64,000 bases of DNA from Hermatobates lingyangjiaoensis (GCA_026182355.1 JAPFBL010000235.1:541001-605000), one strand, 5' to 3'; shown: positions 42,570 to 54,757, numbered from the stretch's first letter. Notes: generated by a model not told the origin, from the letters alone. Numbers and translations: made by a program.

Positions 42570-43839
42570 AGAACAATTTTTGGAGTTTATATATATTGAT
42601 AAAAATATCGACAGTAAAGTCAAAACAAAATAAATGTTTCTCAAGACTCAGTTAGTTCTTCAGGTTCTAATTAAGCTCTCATTACTTATGACGAACCATT
42701 ATTTATAATCTATAAGAAACGAATTATATAATAATAAATTAATTGCATTATTATATTGTATAAATAAGAAATATTGTACAAAACGATATGGAAAATGCTG
42801 CAAGAAAATACAAAAAAATTGGTCTTCTGGGTTGAACCATTTCAAAAAGAAATAACATTAAATGGAAAAAATTACAGTTATGTCAATAATTTTTAAAAAA
42901 CTGAATTAAATTCGTCATGTTTTAACATTTAAACCTTTAATCATTTTCACTATTTAGAAATATTAAATTATTAATAATAACTAACAATTATTTAATTGCG
43001 ATGAACTAATTTGCAGGCATTGTTTTAAATAAATTATATAATGTGTTTTATTGTGTTTGTTATAACGGAATCGTTCTTTTATGTGAATAATATTCCCCAT
43101 GTTTTTTGTTTAATAAATAAATATGGTATATGATTAATGTGTCAGGTATGCGTGAATTATTTCAAAGTTGAATCATTTATTTAAAAAAAGGGTGTTTTTA
43201 CATAGATAACTGTTATTATGATGTTAGTTTTGTTGTGATAATGGTTGATTTATGCTCCTGTTGTTATCTTCTCTACAGGCGTATTGTGTAGTAATTGGTT
43301 CACAGTTAAACAGAGCGATTACATTTAAACATGCAGTAGATCTGTTTTGAATTGACTTCAAGACGAAGAATATAAAACTATTTAATGATATTAAGTAGAG
43401 GGAATACTGCTCAAATAAATATATCATGTCACTATTATTTTGCTTTTGCCTATTTATAATTTAGATATTGTAAGTTATACTTAATGGGTAAATATGAGTT
43501 TTATTCTCGTTGTTTTCATACTTTGAAAGTGAATTCTTTTAGTCTGTTTCAAGATAGTTGATAAGGTCACACTAAGGTATGAACGTAATATCACAGAGTT
43601 ACCTAAGGTCAATAGAGGACGATCACCTTGATGTAAGGTGAACCTTACGTTAATTCATTATTCCATTACCAATAGCTAAAGAGATCAATATTTGGTTGAA
43701 TAATGATCAGAAAATTTGGTGTGATACACGTCATACAAGTTTTATTTACTACATTATAAATAATTCATTGAATAAGTTATAATATCTTATAATTATATTT
43801 AGTGACGTTATAAAGACTCTTACATAGAAAATCAAAATA
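42570..43839. other. Upstream DNA, nothing recognised
   Basis: AT-rich. The minus-strand frame at 43224-43427 has no family features and is not called. Confidence 0.5.
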
Positions 43840-44285
43840 CACTAACAGACAGACTCTACATATACAACACAATCTTGAAGCCTTCTTTACGGGTTTAAGA
43901 CATAAAACTTTGAGGTTCTGCCAAACCTTCAATTATTCGTACTATACAAGCCAGTCAATCAAAAATACTTAAGAAACTCTCATGTCTCCCATTTTACAAT
44001 CCAAACATGATCTTCCATCGAGATTTTAAAGTACCCTTCGTTCGCAACTATGCAAAAGACAGCTACAAAAGATTCTACAGTAAACTCAACTCCAAACCCA
44101 CTTAGCCAAAATTTTCTCTATTAGTAATTCTCACAAACCCACAAAGACGACTAAAACGGCAATGTCATCATAAAGATTAAGCATTGTTATGGAGTGCAAC
44201 CAATGGGTGTCCACCCGATTTCCGCTACAAAATCAAACAGCTTAAAGAAAAACTCTGAAACGAAATTCCTTCTAAATACATGCAA
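43840..44285 (+). mobile_element. Jockey-type LINE, C-terminal RT region and 3' end
   Basis: Shares its whole length with 22590-23050 (inverted), and its 3' part with 13145-13400. The frame has KIKIH-TDRLYIYNTILKP-like blocks, LRGSAKPSIIRTIQASQSK and LRNSHVSHFTIQT with stops, then TPNPL. The 3' end, AACCAATGGGTGTCCACCCG to CCTTCTAAATACATGC, runs into a TA tract at 44298. Confidence 0.75.
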
Positions 44286-44294
44286 TACAAAATG

Positions 44295-44297
<3 letters not shown>

Positions 44298-44332
<35 letters not shown>
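44298..44332. repeat. (TA)n microsatellite
   Basis: TA tract at the 3' end of the Jockey fragment. Confidence 0.95.
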
Positions 44333-44335
<3 letters not shown>

Positions 44336-45420
44336 ATATAATAAGGTATTGTTTTCTTGACCACAAATTACTAATAAACACTTTTTCTTCTTTTTGGAAT
44401 TTTGTCAGGGTTAATATAAGGAATCACCTTTTCGCCAACGTATAATGATGATTTATACAATGATGATATATTATACTCGTACAATATATATTTATACAAT
44501 TATGTATAATGATGTTAGTATAACAATGATTATTTCACTGGATTCAGTAATACTATTCTTGTTAGTAAACTACAGAACGCAAATGTCATAATATTCAAAA
44601 AAATTTGCAATGTTTGAGATCTTGCTTAAAGAAAGAACAATAACTGCGGCTGAATTCGTAACAAAATAGGAGGTATTTGCATTTTTATTGAGACCATTAT
44701 TTTTAAGATGTTACCTCCGTAGAGAAAATATTTTTTTTAGAATTATAAAGCCTTAGGTTTAATATGCTGGTGAATAGCATTTAAAGATATCTCTTTCCTT
44801 AAAAATGTAAAAATTATTCTAATATCAGTAATGTAAACAAATTCAATGCACCTATAAACCAGGTTAAGAACAAAACGTACATTTTATTTTTTTTATTATA
44901 CATGATCATATTAGACGTTTTACTGAAGACAAAAGAAGTGTATTGGTTAAAATTTTACAAAGTAACCTCTTTGAAGAATGTAGGACAACATTGAAATGGA
45001 TCAATTTGGTCATTTGCATTAATATTTTAAGTGACATCCAGCAACAGTTTTTACAATCACGAGTTTAAAAAAAAAAAGCTTTAATTCATGTGAATACTTC
45101 ATTTTTTTCAAAAGTGATTAATTTTATTGAACTTTCATAAATATACAAACATAGTAGATTACAATGTTTTTTTATTATTTTTTTTTCATTTATTTGTTAT
45201 GTAAATAGTAAATTTACTAAAGCATTCCATTCTGGTTAACATTCGAAAGTTGAGTTTTTAATAGATTTACATGTTTTAGAGTCTCCTTAATCCAATAAAA
45301 TAGATTTTATAAATTGTCTTCTTATCTTTGTTCTTTGTTTACTTTGTGTGTATACATACAAACTTTGGTTCGAAATATTGATCTAGTAAGTGTTCTCATT
45401 TTTTTATGTATTGTCTTTTT
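44333..45420. other. Upstream DNA, nothing recognised
   Basis: AT-rich; short repeated words around 44440-44510 (TATACAATGATGATA, TATAATGATGTTA). Confidence 0.5.
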
Positions 45421-45432
45421 CATCTGTTTATC

Positions 45433-45434
<2 letters not shown>

Positions 45435-45489
<55 letters not shown>
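45435..45489. repeat. (TA)n microsatellite
   Basis: Long TA tract that on the minus strand continues the NIY codons of the Penelope-like scrap at 45485-45520. Confidence 0.95.
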
Positions 45490-45492
<3 letters not shown>

Positions 45493-45520
45493 TATATTTA
45501 GGAAGCAGTCCTTCATTTAT
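45485..45520 (-). mobile_element. Scrap of Penelope-like N-terminal region
   Basis: Minus strand reads INEGLLPKYTNI and then IYIYIY in the TA tract, the same junction as at 28320 and 31452. Confidence 0.6.
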
Positions 45521-45801
45521 ACAGGTTTGATTAAATAATACGCCATATTTACGGTTGATTAGTTTCTTTGTGTATTTCTCAAGGGATCTGAATAATCTTC
45601 AGCAGACACCTGACACCAGTATCAGGTGTCCTTTATTTAATCACCTAGTGGAAATGCAAGATGTAAAGACAATGGAACCATTGGAAATGTTCTATTCAAT
45701 TTAGATGTTTGTACAAGAAGATTATTCAGATCCCTTGAGAAATACACAAGGAAACTAATCTACCGTAAATATGGCGTATTATTTAATCAAACCTGTATAT
45801 A
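45521..45801. repeat. Foldback family I
   Basis: Arms 45521-45608 and 45719-45801 are near-perfect reverse complements (outer word ACAGGTTTGATTAAATAATA; inner word CAAGGGATCTGAATAATCTT). The 110-base centre contains its own small inverted repeat, GACACCTGA and TCAGGTGTC. No hammerhead-like core found. Confidence 0.85.
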
Positions 45802-45827
45802 TATATATACTCGTATATCACTAAAAA

Positions 45828-46105
45828 TAAACAGTGACACATAGACTGAAACATAACAAAAGACTCACTTTTCAATATTTCGACCGTAATTGCGATCGTC
45901 CTCAGGAGAAGAAGTGAATTGACGGAGGGACGACAACAACATCGTGTTGAGTTGACTGTCGTCCCTCCATCAATTCACTTCTTCTCCTGAGGACGACTGC
46001 CATTACGGTTGAAATATTGAAAAGTAAGTCTTTTGTTATGTTTCAGTCTATGTGTCATGTTTATTTTTAGTGTTATCTGTCCTGCCGGACCGTTTTTCGT
46101 TTATT
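45828..46105. mobile_element. Foldback family D
   Basis: Left arm AAAAATAAACAGTGACACATAG to CCTCAGGAGAAGAAG; right arm complement ends at TTTATTTTTAGTG. Arms are about 115 bases; the centre is CAACATCGTGTTGA-like. The right arm core at 45987-46014 is CTGAGGA, one C, stem GACTG/CGGTT, GAAAT. The left arm has GATCG/CGGTC, a compensated stem, in the same place. The right side continues with GTCCTGCCGGACCGTTTTTC, shared with 63418. Confidence 0.9.
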
Positions 46106-46109
46106 ATGG

Positions 46110-46110
<1 letters not shown>

Positions 46111-46154
<44 letters not shown>

Positions 46155-46190
46155 ATGTGTGCATGTGTGTGCGCGTGTGTATGCATGTGT
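46111..46190. repeat. (TA)n then (TG)n microsatellite
   Basis: TA tract to 46137 followed by an imperfect TG tract. Confidence 0.95.
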
Positions 46191-46404
46191 TATTGTCCTA
46201 ATAATATGGTTTTAAATTACATTATAATAACTTCAAATAAGAAGTGAATCTTCTATTATAAATCAGAGGTCAGAAAAGTTACAATTAGGAACAATATTTA
46301 ATTTACTTTTTATGACCAAGTACTACTAAAGAAATTTCACTCGAACCTAACACCATGTAAGGATTAATTTGAAGTCAAAAATGTCATTATAGCTTAGGAG
46401 CTAT

Positions 46405-46440
46405 GTAAGCAGTTATTGTGTGGTATTTACTCATGATGGG
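46405..46440 (+). repeat. Scrap of family F terminus
   Basis: GTTATTGTGTGGTATTTACTCATGATGGG, matching the unpaired left ends of the foldbacks at 8064 and 9077, directly next to the SINE at 46441. Confidence 0.6.
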
Positions 46441-46740
46441 GGCCAGGTTAGCAGAGTGGTTAAAGGAACTGGTTGTTCTAGAGTTCGATCCCCACCTGGC
46501 TCTCGATATATTCATGCGGGAGGTGAATAAATGTGAGCACATAATCCATTGGAGAGTACGTTGAACTGGCGGTCCCGAACCTGTACGATGTCAGATACTC
46601 GTTTAAGTTCCCTACTCTAAAACACTTAAGAGTAGATTTTGATTAGTGAAAATTTAGGACTCCCAGTGTAGAATTACAATAAATAATAAATGAACCACAA
46701 TTTGCCCCTCTCAAACAGTACTAAAAGGTGAAATCATTAT
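46441..46740 (+). mobile_element. tRNA-derived SINE, full-length type
   Basis: GGCCAGGTTAGCAGAGTGG (A box) and GAGTTCGATCCCCACCTGG (B box) form an intact RNA polymerase III promoter-like head. The body has ATTCATGCGGGAGGTGAAT, GTACGATGTCAGATACTCG and AAAATTTAGGACTCCCAG, and the tail has ATGAACCACAATTTGCCCC. It is a reference copy for the family. Confidence 0.9.
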
Positions 46741-48799
46741 AAATGTTGGCGTTGAAAAAAAAAAACAAATATTTATTCATGATTAGTGAAGAAAAATACT
46801 TTCAGTCTTTATTACACACAGGGATTTATGTCATCAACCTCATCTACCTCAGTAAGGGTATGCTGAGTAATTCACTTCTTCTTCACAGTGAAGGATTTAA
46901 TATCACATATCTTAACATATCTTTTCTCACTAGTCATGTCATTATAAATAAGAAACCAAAGACATTTGGCTGTAAAAGAAAACAGAGATAACCATATCAC
47001 AGATTATTCACGAAACGATAACCAATGATATGCTTTAAGTAAACATGTCTTATTTAAAAATTATTCTTTCATGTCTCAATGACAAGAAGTATTCTTTATG
47101 AAGAAATGATACATTAATGTTACTTCAAACGGTGTCTTCTTTCTTTATATGAGCAAATAATATACTACATGTTAAATGGAATTATCTATCAGTCAAATGT
47201 CTGTGGGTCATAATTTAAATAAATTAAAACATTTTTTATTTTAATTTATTCCTCTCGGAGGTAGTTTTTCAGTAGTATTGAGCCAAAAAATGTTTGGGAT
47301 TGATAAACAAGTAAAATTAAATTATAAAATATTAGAGACTTCTGGCGAATTACATCAAAATTCAATAGAAGCGCAACATATTTTTTCAGAACTCGTCATA
47401 AAGTTTATTAAGGAACCGAAAATAAATATTGTTTTCTAGAAACAGTAAAGGACAATAAAACAGAAACGGCTGAAATACGTGGCATTAAACCAATGAAACT
47501 CTGACCCTAACTTTAGCAATAATAATAAAAGAATATTATAAAAATATATAGTTCAAATTAGAAGAGTTACAAATATTTTAATTATTTAAATGATTGATTA
47601 TGATGGAATATATTTAAAGTTTTAAGGCATTGTACGTATTTCAATCGGTGGTTAATATTTGTATTATCTTTTTTTTTACCTGATTCAATTTATTCAGTAA
47701 TTTTTAAATTTGATAATATTTCATTCATTTTTATCATTTTAAAAGATGAAATTAAACTAATTGTTGTATAAATATTATCAAAACCTCAAACTATACACCA
47801 GAGTTTAAATTTATGTCTAAAAAAGGATTTTTTCTCAAATAGAATGGAAGTTCCATTTGAGTAAAATGCTTTTCTTGTCAGAAGTGAAAAATGAACCCTG
47901 GAGATTGTGCCGATAACGGCACGATTCTCAGAATCGGATCAATGGGATCAATGATCGGAATAGGATCAATGGGAATTAAGACAAATAGTTCTTAGAAGGA
48001 CAGAGATTTGGAAAATTTAATGTCCTATTGACTGAGATATTTCTTGTGCTACAGAGGATATTTCTCTTCATAAATAACTCTAAGGAGTATACAAGGCGAT
48101 TTCTTATCGAACAGTGTTCCCTTATCATTTCTGAAAACTGAGTAATTGTCTGAAATAACGTAGAATTTTTTTTTTTTTGAAGAATCTTTCTGAAATCTTC
48201 TTTGCTTCTCAAGCATAATATTATTATTCTGTTTACATAATGTTCTTATTATGATCCTACATATGTTTAATACTCCATAATTTCCTTCATCACTTGACCA
48301 GTTTCAGTCTTGTTTTTCTTCCAGAATAAAACTCAAACATTTCAGTACAGACAAAAATTGTAAAAAAAAATAAAAGTGAAATTAATATATTTTGTAAGTG
48401 AAAAAGTAAAGTGTATCTTTAATAATGTAATATATAATTGGATGGTTGCAAAACAGGAATAATGGATACGGACCAACAAAGATAGGTTTAAGTCTTGCTA
48501 GCAAAGAAGGTAAAAAAAATGTCATCCAATTATTACTTATGTTATTATCAATAACAATTACTATTAATTTAAATTTACTTACATATAATTATGAATATTT
48601 ATTTGTATTAATCAATTTGACTTTTCTTTAATTTTATTGTAACTTTATCCACATTGCACTTTACTTTAATTACAGTTTTGTATAATATTCTTATTGTTAC
48701 AATATAATAACACAATTTTTTTTTATAAAAACATTTTTTTCCCGTTATGTTAATGTTATAGAATATTGAGAATATTAAGTTCCCTCAAATAATGTACAC
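46741..48799. other. Upstream DNA, nothing recognised
   Basis: AT-rich. 47928-47970 contains GGATCAATGGGATCAATGATC and a nearby repeat of the same words. No coding frame is supported. Confidence 0.5.
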
Positions 48800-48839
48800 A
48801 TGAAATATTTTGCGATTAAAATACCTGTAAAGTTCAAAA

Positions 48840-49140
48840 CTGTACAACATTTTACATATTCATTATTGTATTGTTCTATAATTCATGAGGAGGTTTATAA
48901 TTCACTCCTCTACATGACAAACAAGAACCGCATCCAAATAGTACAGAATAAATGTGTCCGCCTTATAACTAGGATGCCATGGTACGCCAGAAATGTTGAT
49001 ATTCAACATGATTTGAGTTTGGAATCTATCTATTCCTACATTGCTCGACTTGCCAGTAATGAAGACAAAAAACTGTCAACCCATCCAAATCTCCTTGTTC
49101 GGGAACTAAATCCTACTCCCAACCTTTCCTAATCCCCCGA
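48840..49140 (+). mobile_element. Jockey/I-type LINE, RT C-terminal fragment
   Basis: Reads YCSIIHEEVYNSLLYMTNKN, RIQIVQNKCVRLITRMPWYA and RNVDIQHDLSLESIYSYIAR, ending in STHPNLLVRELN. This is the standard thumb region after the RT (IQxxQNKxLRxITxAPWYxRN...L..PTI...I..L). It is a different lineage from the three copies at 13145, 22590 and 43840. Confidence 0.9.
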
Positions 49141-49367
49141 GCCTCAAAGATTCCTAGTTAAACTAAAAATGATGACCACATGACTCCAAAAGTATACAGT
49201 ACCTCAGAGAATGCAAAGTCTGAAGACCAAACGACCACGAAGACGACACATTCCCTGCCAGACTGACTCCCTCATTTTTGACAATGTTTACAGGCCTAAC
49301 AAAAACAGCAGGATGAGAATCTAGCAGTAGTGGGCCTCTGGTCGGGAACTGCTATTTACGACATGCA
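49141..49367. other. LINE-associated GC-richer region
   Basis: Follows the LINE fragment directly. Contains GACCAAACGACCACGAAGACG and TTTACAGGCCTAAC, probably its 3' region. Confidence 0.4.
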
Positions 49368-49570
49368 CTATTGTGCATGGTAATATTCGTTGGTCGTTGG
49401 TCCTTTACATGCAGTAAAACCTTTATATATTTGTGTATCCTGCAGACAACACTCATACACCAAGTGTCCAGCAGATTGGGTTGTCACCTCGTTGCATGTA
49501 CATGATGGGTTAGGAGCTATTTTTAACTTGTTCAGGTATTCTTTAAATGGTCCATGTCGAGTCATATATT
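49368..49570 (-). mobile_element. RNase H-side C-terminus of a non-LTR retrotransposon
   Basis: Minus strand: MTRHGPFKEYLNKLKIAPNP, SCTCNEVTTQSAGHLVYECC. HGxFxxYL...P.C.CN....T..HL.YEC is the zinc-knuckle-like end after the RNase H domain in I/R1-type elements. Opposite in orientation to the LINE fragment just to the left, so a separate insertion. Confidence 0.8.
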
Positions 49571-50170
49571 GAGATAGTTTACAGTTTGTTTCAAAATGCT
49601 TCTAGTATTATGCCCTTTTCAATTTGAAAATACTCCTTCAATTTTATGATTTGAAAAGAAAAAGGAAAAAAATGATTGAAAGGAAAACAACTGCTTGATT
49701 AATCTTCTTGGATTGATCAGTTACTTCCAAAATAGTTCATATCACCATATCTATATATATTGCCAATACTTTGAAAATATAGAGGCATGGATAAATGCCT
49801 TACAGGAAATTTAGTAGCCTGTTCTGTTAAAGGCTTATATAATATGGCAAAATAAGATCTAAGAAGTAGATGATTAATAGTAATGAATATTTTGTTTTAA
49901 CAGTAGAAAAAAATGTCCTTGAATGCAAAATTTTGGTTTGATTAAAAAAAGATGAGATGCAATGGAGTATGGCGTGTGGTTTGAAATTCACACCAAATCA
50001 ATTCGTCTATTGACAGATGTTGAATGCAATGTATCACTGATAATCTGGAATATCATTCCATCATCCTGAAAGGGTTTTTAGAGTGGTCAGTACAGACAGT
50101 GAATCTGATATTATCATGATTTATGATTGGGAACTATCTGACAGTACTTCATGGCTTCTTTGATTGTTCA
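49571..50170. other. Upstream DNA, nothing recognised
   Basis: AT-rich; no feature. Confidence 0.5.
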
Positions 50171-50770
50171 TATTGGATGGTATGAACCACTTTATTACAG
50201 TCACGAGTGTATTGTACATTTTGTTCTCTCAAAGGCTCAGGGATCTTTTCACGAGAAGTGCTCTTCTTTTGTGGAGTAGTGGACTTTCTAATTCTCGGCG
50301 TCCTGACCGTGACAGGTTATGCTTATTCAGTAAATGGCTATCAGACGGAAGGTTTTGTGACTACTGACATTTCTGCAGCCAAGGCAAGTTTCGTTGGACC
50401 TAGGTCAGGAGTTTTAACCTAAAGCTCTTAAAATATTGTTGGTAACACGAAGGCGGAAAGCCTTTGGTGGATTTCTTTGGGTTTCTGCATACCCTGCCGT
50501 TGAGTTGGACTCGTGGTTCCTTACTCAGGAAGGGTAGACTCTAGGGAGTTGCTGTGTGAGAAGCAGTATCGTCTCGGGATATTGCTTGCAGAGCAACATC
50601 TGAGGACTGGACCATTGGATATGATCCATCAGCTAGAAGGTGTACTTGAATACTGGTACTCACTTATGAGAAGCCTGGTGTTAGGTTAATGAGCACATCT
50701 CTTCGGGGAACGACCTATCTCTCTGGATACTAAGGTACTTCTTAAACTGCTGGCCTGTAGGTGTCAGACG
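50171..50770 (+). other. GC-richer block with open frames, unidentified
   Basis: About 600 bases with much higher GC than their surroundings. Two overlapping frames run to about 50420. One has VVDFLILGVLTVTGYAYSVN and ends GPRSGVLT-stop, the other is Arg/Ser-rich. The rest has CGAAGGCGGAAAGCC, GTTGAGTTGGACTCGTGG and TTCGGGGAACGACC. I do not recognise it. A decayed coding exon, a transposon interior or a LINE 3' region are all possible. Confidence 0.35.
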
Positions 50771-51930
50771 GTTTGAATATTGCATGTCTTATTATTATTA
50801 ATTTTTCTTTACAGGCCGTGTAAATCAATTATTTTTCTAATGACTATGAGATTTTGAAATATCATAGTGTCTTTTTTGGAAATTTTTACTCCGTGAATTC
50901 CTTTTACTACTATAAATAGTATTTGTAAAAATAAATTATTTTCCATATACAATGTCTGCGCTGTAGTTATTTTTATGATATTATCATCAACACACCAATG
51001 ATATAGGCTAATTTTAAGATTCCTCTGTAAAGGAATTCTAGCAACCTGCAAGTTATCATCCGTTCTCTTAACCATAACAAAACGTTTATAGGATCGTTAC
51101 CATTTCTTTATTCGAGATTAATTAATTTTATCATAATAATTCATTATTACATTTCTCTACATTTTAGATAATCATAGAGGTAGTTAAAAAACATCAGTTT
51201 TTGACATTTTCAGTGACATGAACATTTTTGGAAAGGAACAGGTTATTAGTATTATATAATTTTTTCATGATACCCGTAATAAAAGTGAACTCAACATTTA
51301 AAATGCTTTACATTTCTATGTGAAATAAGAAAATACATATGTAATGATCCAAAGTCCTACAGAATCTATAGTATTAACGATGTACATTATTAAAAATCTA
51401 ATTAAACAATTTTCAATTAAATTTAAAATAAAAAAATAAAAATTAAATTATTAACATTTAATACTATCTGTGCTAATTGATGGTATTATTTCAATTTTTT
51501 TATCATTATAATTAATAAGCAATGATAATATTTCATTTTTAGAATTATAATTTTTTAAAACTAATAGGTACTGTCTCATTGTAAAAATGAAAATACATAA
51601 GAGTATTGTAGTTGAGTGGTTAGACAGGGGAGGTGGGTTGTATTGATGTCGACAAACAGGACTCTGACGGGTTTTTCTGTCAGTCTCAGAGAACACAGCA
51701 CACTCTCGTTGAATGTAAATTGAGAGGACTGAAGTTTGCCTAGACCAATTTTATTAAGTTAGGACAATTTTAGGAAGTTTCAGTAATGTATAGCCTCAAT
51801 ACAAATAACCTGTTTGCTTTGAAAATCTAATATAAAGAAAATCTATACAGAAATATATAGAAAATCTAACATTGTTACTGTAAGGCATTACAATATGCTT
51901 TCATTCTACCTTTGCAACAGTTGATCAGTA
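50771..51930. other. Upstream DNA, nothing recognised
   Basis: AT-rich except 51600-51730; no feature. Confidence 0.5.
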
Positions 51931-51944
51931 ATTGGTTAGGTCTG

Positions 51945-52248
51945 GTTTCAGTGGTAAGAGAACAAACATAGCCCGAACATCGGCCTTTTGTGTTAACATA
52001 ATGTGAAGATTGATTCTACATAGGGAGTCCTAAATTTTGCCTAACATAAGTGTATTTAGAGTAGGCATCTTTAACGAGTACCTGATAAAATACAGGCTTG
52101 GGACTGACGGTTTAGCGTCCTCTCCGAGGAACGACGTGATCAGGTTTAGTCAGTTTCACGTAAACAAACCTAGGGCCAGAGTGGGTATTGAACCCCGGAC
52201 CCACCAATCCAGAGGAGAGCACGTTGTCACTGAGCTAATTTGGCCCTC
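51945..52248 (-). mobile_element. tRNA-derived SINE, near full length
   Basis: Reverse copy. Head at the right: GTGGGTATTGAACCCCGGAC (B box side) and GTTGTCACTGAGCTAATTTG (A box side). Body: TTTTGCCTAACATAAGTG, AACGAGTACCTGATAAAAT and TAGCGTCCTCTCCGAGG. Confidence 0.88.
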
Positions 52249-52799
52249 CCTAGATCAGTAATAACACAAGAGGTGAGAGTAAATCACTGACACTTAAATT
52301 GTATTTGATCTACAATTAGATAATATATTTTTTATTAAAAATAAGATTGATACATTACATTTTCTTAAGATTTCAATCGTTTAAAGTTTCATTCGACTTC
52401 AATAACTCAAATAATTCTTGGAAAACGAAAGTTTGTATGAACATATCTGCAACTTCCCCTGGGATATACTCGTAGAGTGTTCACAAAAATAGAGTAATTT
52501 TTAGCAAAAATGATTAAAAAGGGTAATGTTTTGAATATTTTATATCTCACTTGAAATTTGGCATGTTCTTACTTATTCTAAATCAAATTATAAATATTAT
52601 TGCTATAGATTTCTTAAAAGGAATTTATAAAATAGATAGGCGAATTATGTTGTTAGCTTGCATTTGGTTGCACTAAAGAGAGCAGTAACGTATTTTAATC
52701 CAATATAACATATTTCTTTATATGATTCACACTTTTCCCTCAATTTTTTTCACACTTTTCTCTCAATTTGAAAACATATGAGAGCGTCATACCTCTGAC
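52249..52799. other. Upstream DNA, nothing recognised
   Basis: AT-rich; CACACTTTTCCCTCAATTTT and CACACTTTTCTCTCAATTT form a short tandem duplication at 52727-52766. Confidence 0.5.
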
Positions 52800-52965
52800 A
52801 TCGGTCAGAGGTTCAGCCATCGGGCGTGATGTCATGTACGGTACGATATTAGTTACTTGTTAAAGATCCCTACCGGTAATGGGTATTCCAACAGTAATTT
52901 AATTCGCTATAACTAAAATGGGTACCAAATAAAAAATGAGCCACACTAAGTCAAAGCCTGTCAGT
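52800..52965 (+). mobile_element. SINE fragment, 3' half
   Basis: GTTACTTGTTAAAGATCCC, ACTAAAATGGGTACCAAATA and AATGAGCCACACTAAG match the 3' half of the copy at 54424-54757. The tRNA-like head is missing. Confidence 0.65.
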
Positions 52966-53145
52966 TTAGCCATATCAGTATTTATCGTGTATCAGTATTT
53001 AAATCGCGTAAGCACATTTAAATTTACATATTCTTATATTCATAGAAAATCTATATTCAGATTGAACTGTAATGTTTAAATATTTTGTAAATCATACAAA
53101 ATGAAAAAGGTTACATGTACTTTATTATATGCAATTGTATATAAA

Positions 53146-53422
53146 CGTTTCAAAGTAAACTATGGGCACATAGTAAATAAAACACACAAAAATTAGTCCC
53201 TAATTTTCGGTTTAACCGTCATCAGAAGAGAAGAGTTAAGGACACCAAGCGCACTTGCGAAGCGACGATTCGAAGCGGTTGGTGGTGTCCCTATATTTCC
53301 TCTCCTGACAACGGTTAAACCAAAATTACGGACTGTAAGTGTTTTTTTCTTCACTGTATACATACTGTGTACTCTGAAACGTTTGTTTTCCTTTGTGGAT
53401 CGTTTTCTTGATCATAATGTTC
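53146..53422. mobile_element. Foldback family E with probable target duplication
   Basis: Arms GTTTCAAAGTAAACTATG... and ...GTGTACTCTGAAACG, with inner words CTAATTTTCGGTTTAACCG and GGTTAAACCAAAATTACGG. Bounded by AATTGTATATAAA (53133-53145) and AATCGTATATAAA (53423-53435), one mismatch. The centre has AAGCGACGATTCGAAGCGG. Confidence 0.8.
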
Positions 53423-53435
53423 AATCGTATATAAA

Positions 53436-54423
53436 TATTTATATTTATAATAATTTATTAATAATATTTTGTAAGTCCTAAGATATTTATATTTTAAAAA
53501 ATATATGAACATAACTTTTGTTGCTTTTTAAATTATTATTTCATTTTGATTATCATTTGAATGATATTAATTGTTGAAAACATAAAAAATAAATAATCAT
53601 TATAATTTGTTATTTGAACAATGCTATATATATTAACAAATAAAATATTCAATTAATTTAGTATTTTTATCGTAAACTAAAATTGGTATCACTGATATGT
53701 AAATAGAACTTTTATTTTTGTCTATTAGATAGATCGATGTTGACCCACTTCGGGGCAAGTCCCTTAAACTCAGTAGGTAAACTTCTTATTAATGGACACA
53801 AACAGATGAAAATAACTTAAATGAATACACAAGATCTAGATATTGATATTATTATATATTTTAATACAAATTACTGAAAAAACGGTATGGATGTGAGCTT
53901 GTATGAATTATTGTGTTTACTTGATCTGTAAATAATATTAAAAATTTATTTTTATTATAATGTTTTAATAGTTATAGTTATGTTTAATAGTTATGTTTTA
54001 ATTAGTTATTAACAGTTTCGGTTTGCAATAATTTTTTTGATTAAAGTTTAAGTGTTTATTAATAGTTAAACATTTTTTGGACTAATTTAATATGATAATG
54101 ATTATATAAAGCATTAATCCAAATTAAAGACAAGTTAAATTCCAACATTTAAGTTTAAATCATTTAAAGTTTCTGAGATGGACTGTAGTGCATCCTGGGT
54201 CATCGAGCTACATGATATATCGTACATACAGACGTTTGGATGAATATATCCTGTCTTGTAAGTCTGATTAGGTTTGAATTCCTCTTACATAAAGTCTCAA
54301 GATAACTTATTGATAGAATATGATTAACACTGTCTTGTTAATATTCTATGATATCAAAACTATGATTAGTTTGATGTTTTACTATTCTATGAATTGACTA
54401 ATTCCTACTAATCAGTATCTAGT
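53436..54423. other. Upstream DNA, nothing recognised
   Basis: Very AT-rich, with TTTTAATAGTTATAG/TTATG units around 53960-54010. Confidence 0.5.
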
Positions 54424-54757
54424 GTCCAGGTTAGCTCTGTGGTTAATGTACTAGCCTCTGAACTGGTCGGTCCGGGGTTCGATACCCAACGTGGCCCTCA
54501 ATTTATTTACGTGAGAAATGAATGAATGTGAGCACGTCGTCTCTCGGAAAGAACCCTAAACCTTCGGTTCCAAGCCTATACGACGTCAGGTATTCGTTAA
54601 AGATACCAACTCTTAAATGCATTTGAGTGAGGCAAAATTTAGGACACCTAATGTAGAAAAACAAGTAATGGTCTGACCATTACTAAAATGGGTGCTAAAT
54701 AATAAATGAGCCATAATTTTCGCCCCTTGAAAGCCTTTTAAACGTGGGGGTTGGAAA
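54424..54757 (+). mobile_element. tRNA-derived SINE, full-length type
   Basis: GTCCAGGTTAGCTCTGTGG (A box) and CCGGGGTTCGATACCCAAC (B box). Body CAATTTATTTACGTGAGAAA, TACGACGTCAGGTATTCG and GCAAAATTTAGGACACC; tail ATGAGCCATAATTTTCGCCC and GTGGGGGTTGG before an A-rich end. Confidence 0.9.

Noticed and set aside
43224..43427. 67-codon minus-strand frame
   Set aside because: No domain or neighbour supports it, and composition equals the background.
46441..46515. Possible tRNA gene from A and B boxes
   Set aside because: No acceptor or anticodon stems close properly and the sequence continues into the shared SINE body; several copies with the same body exist.
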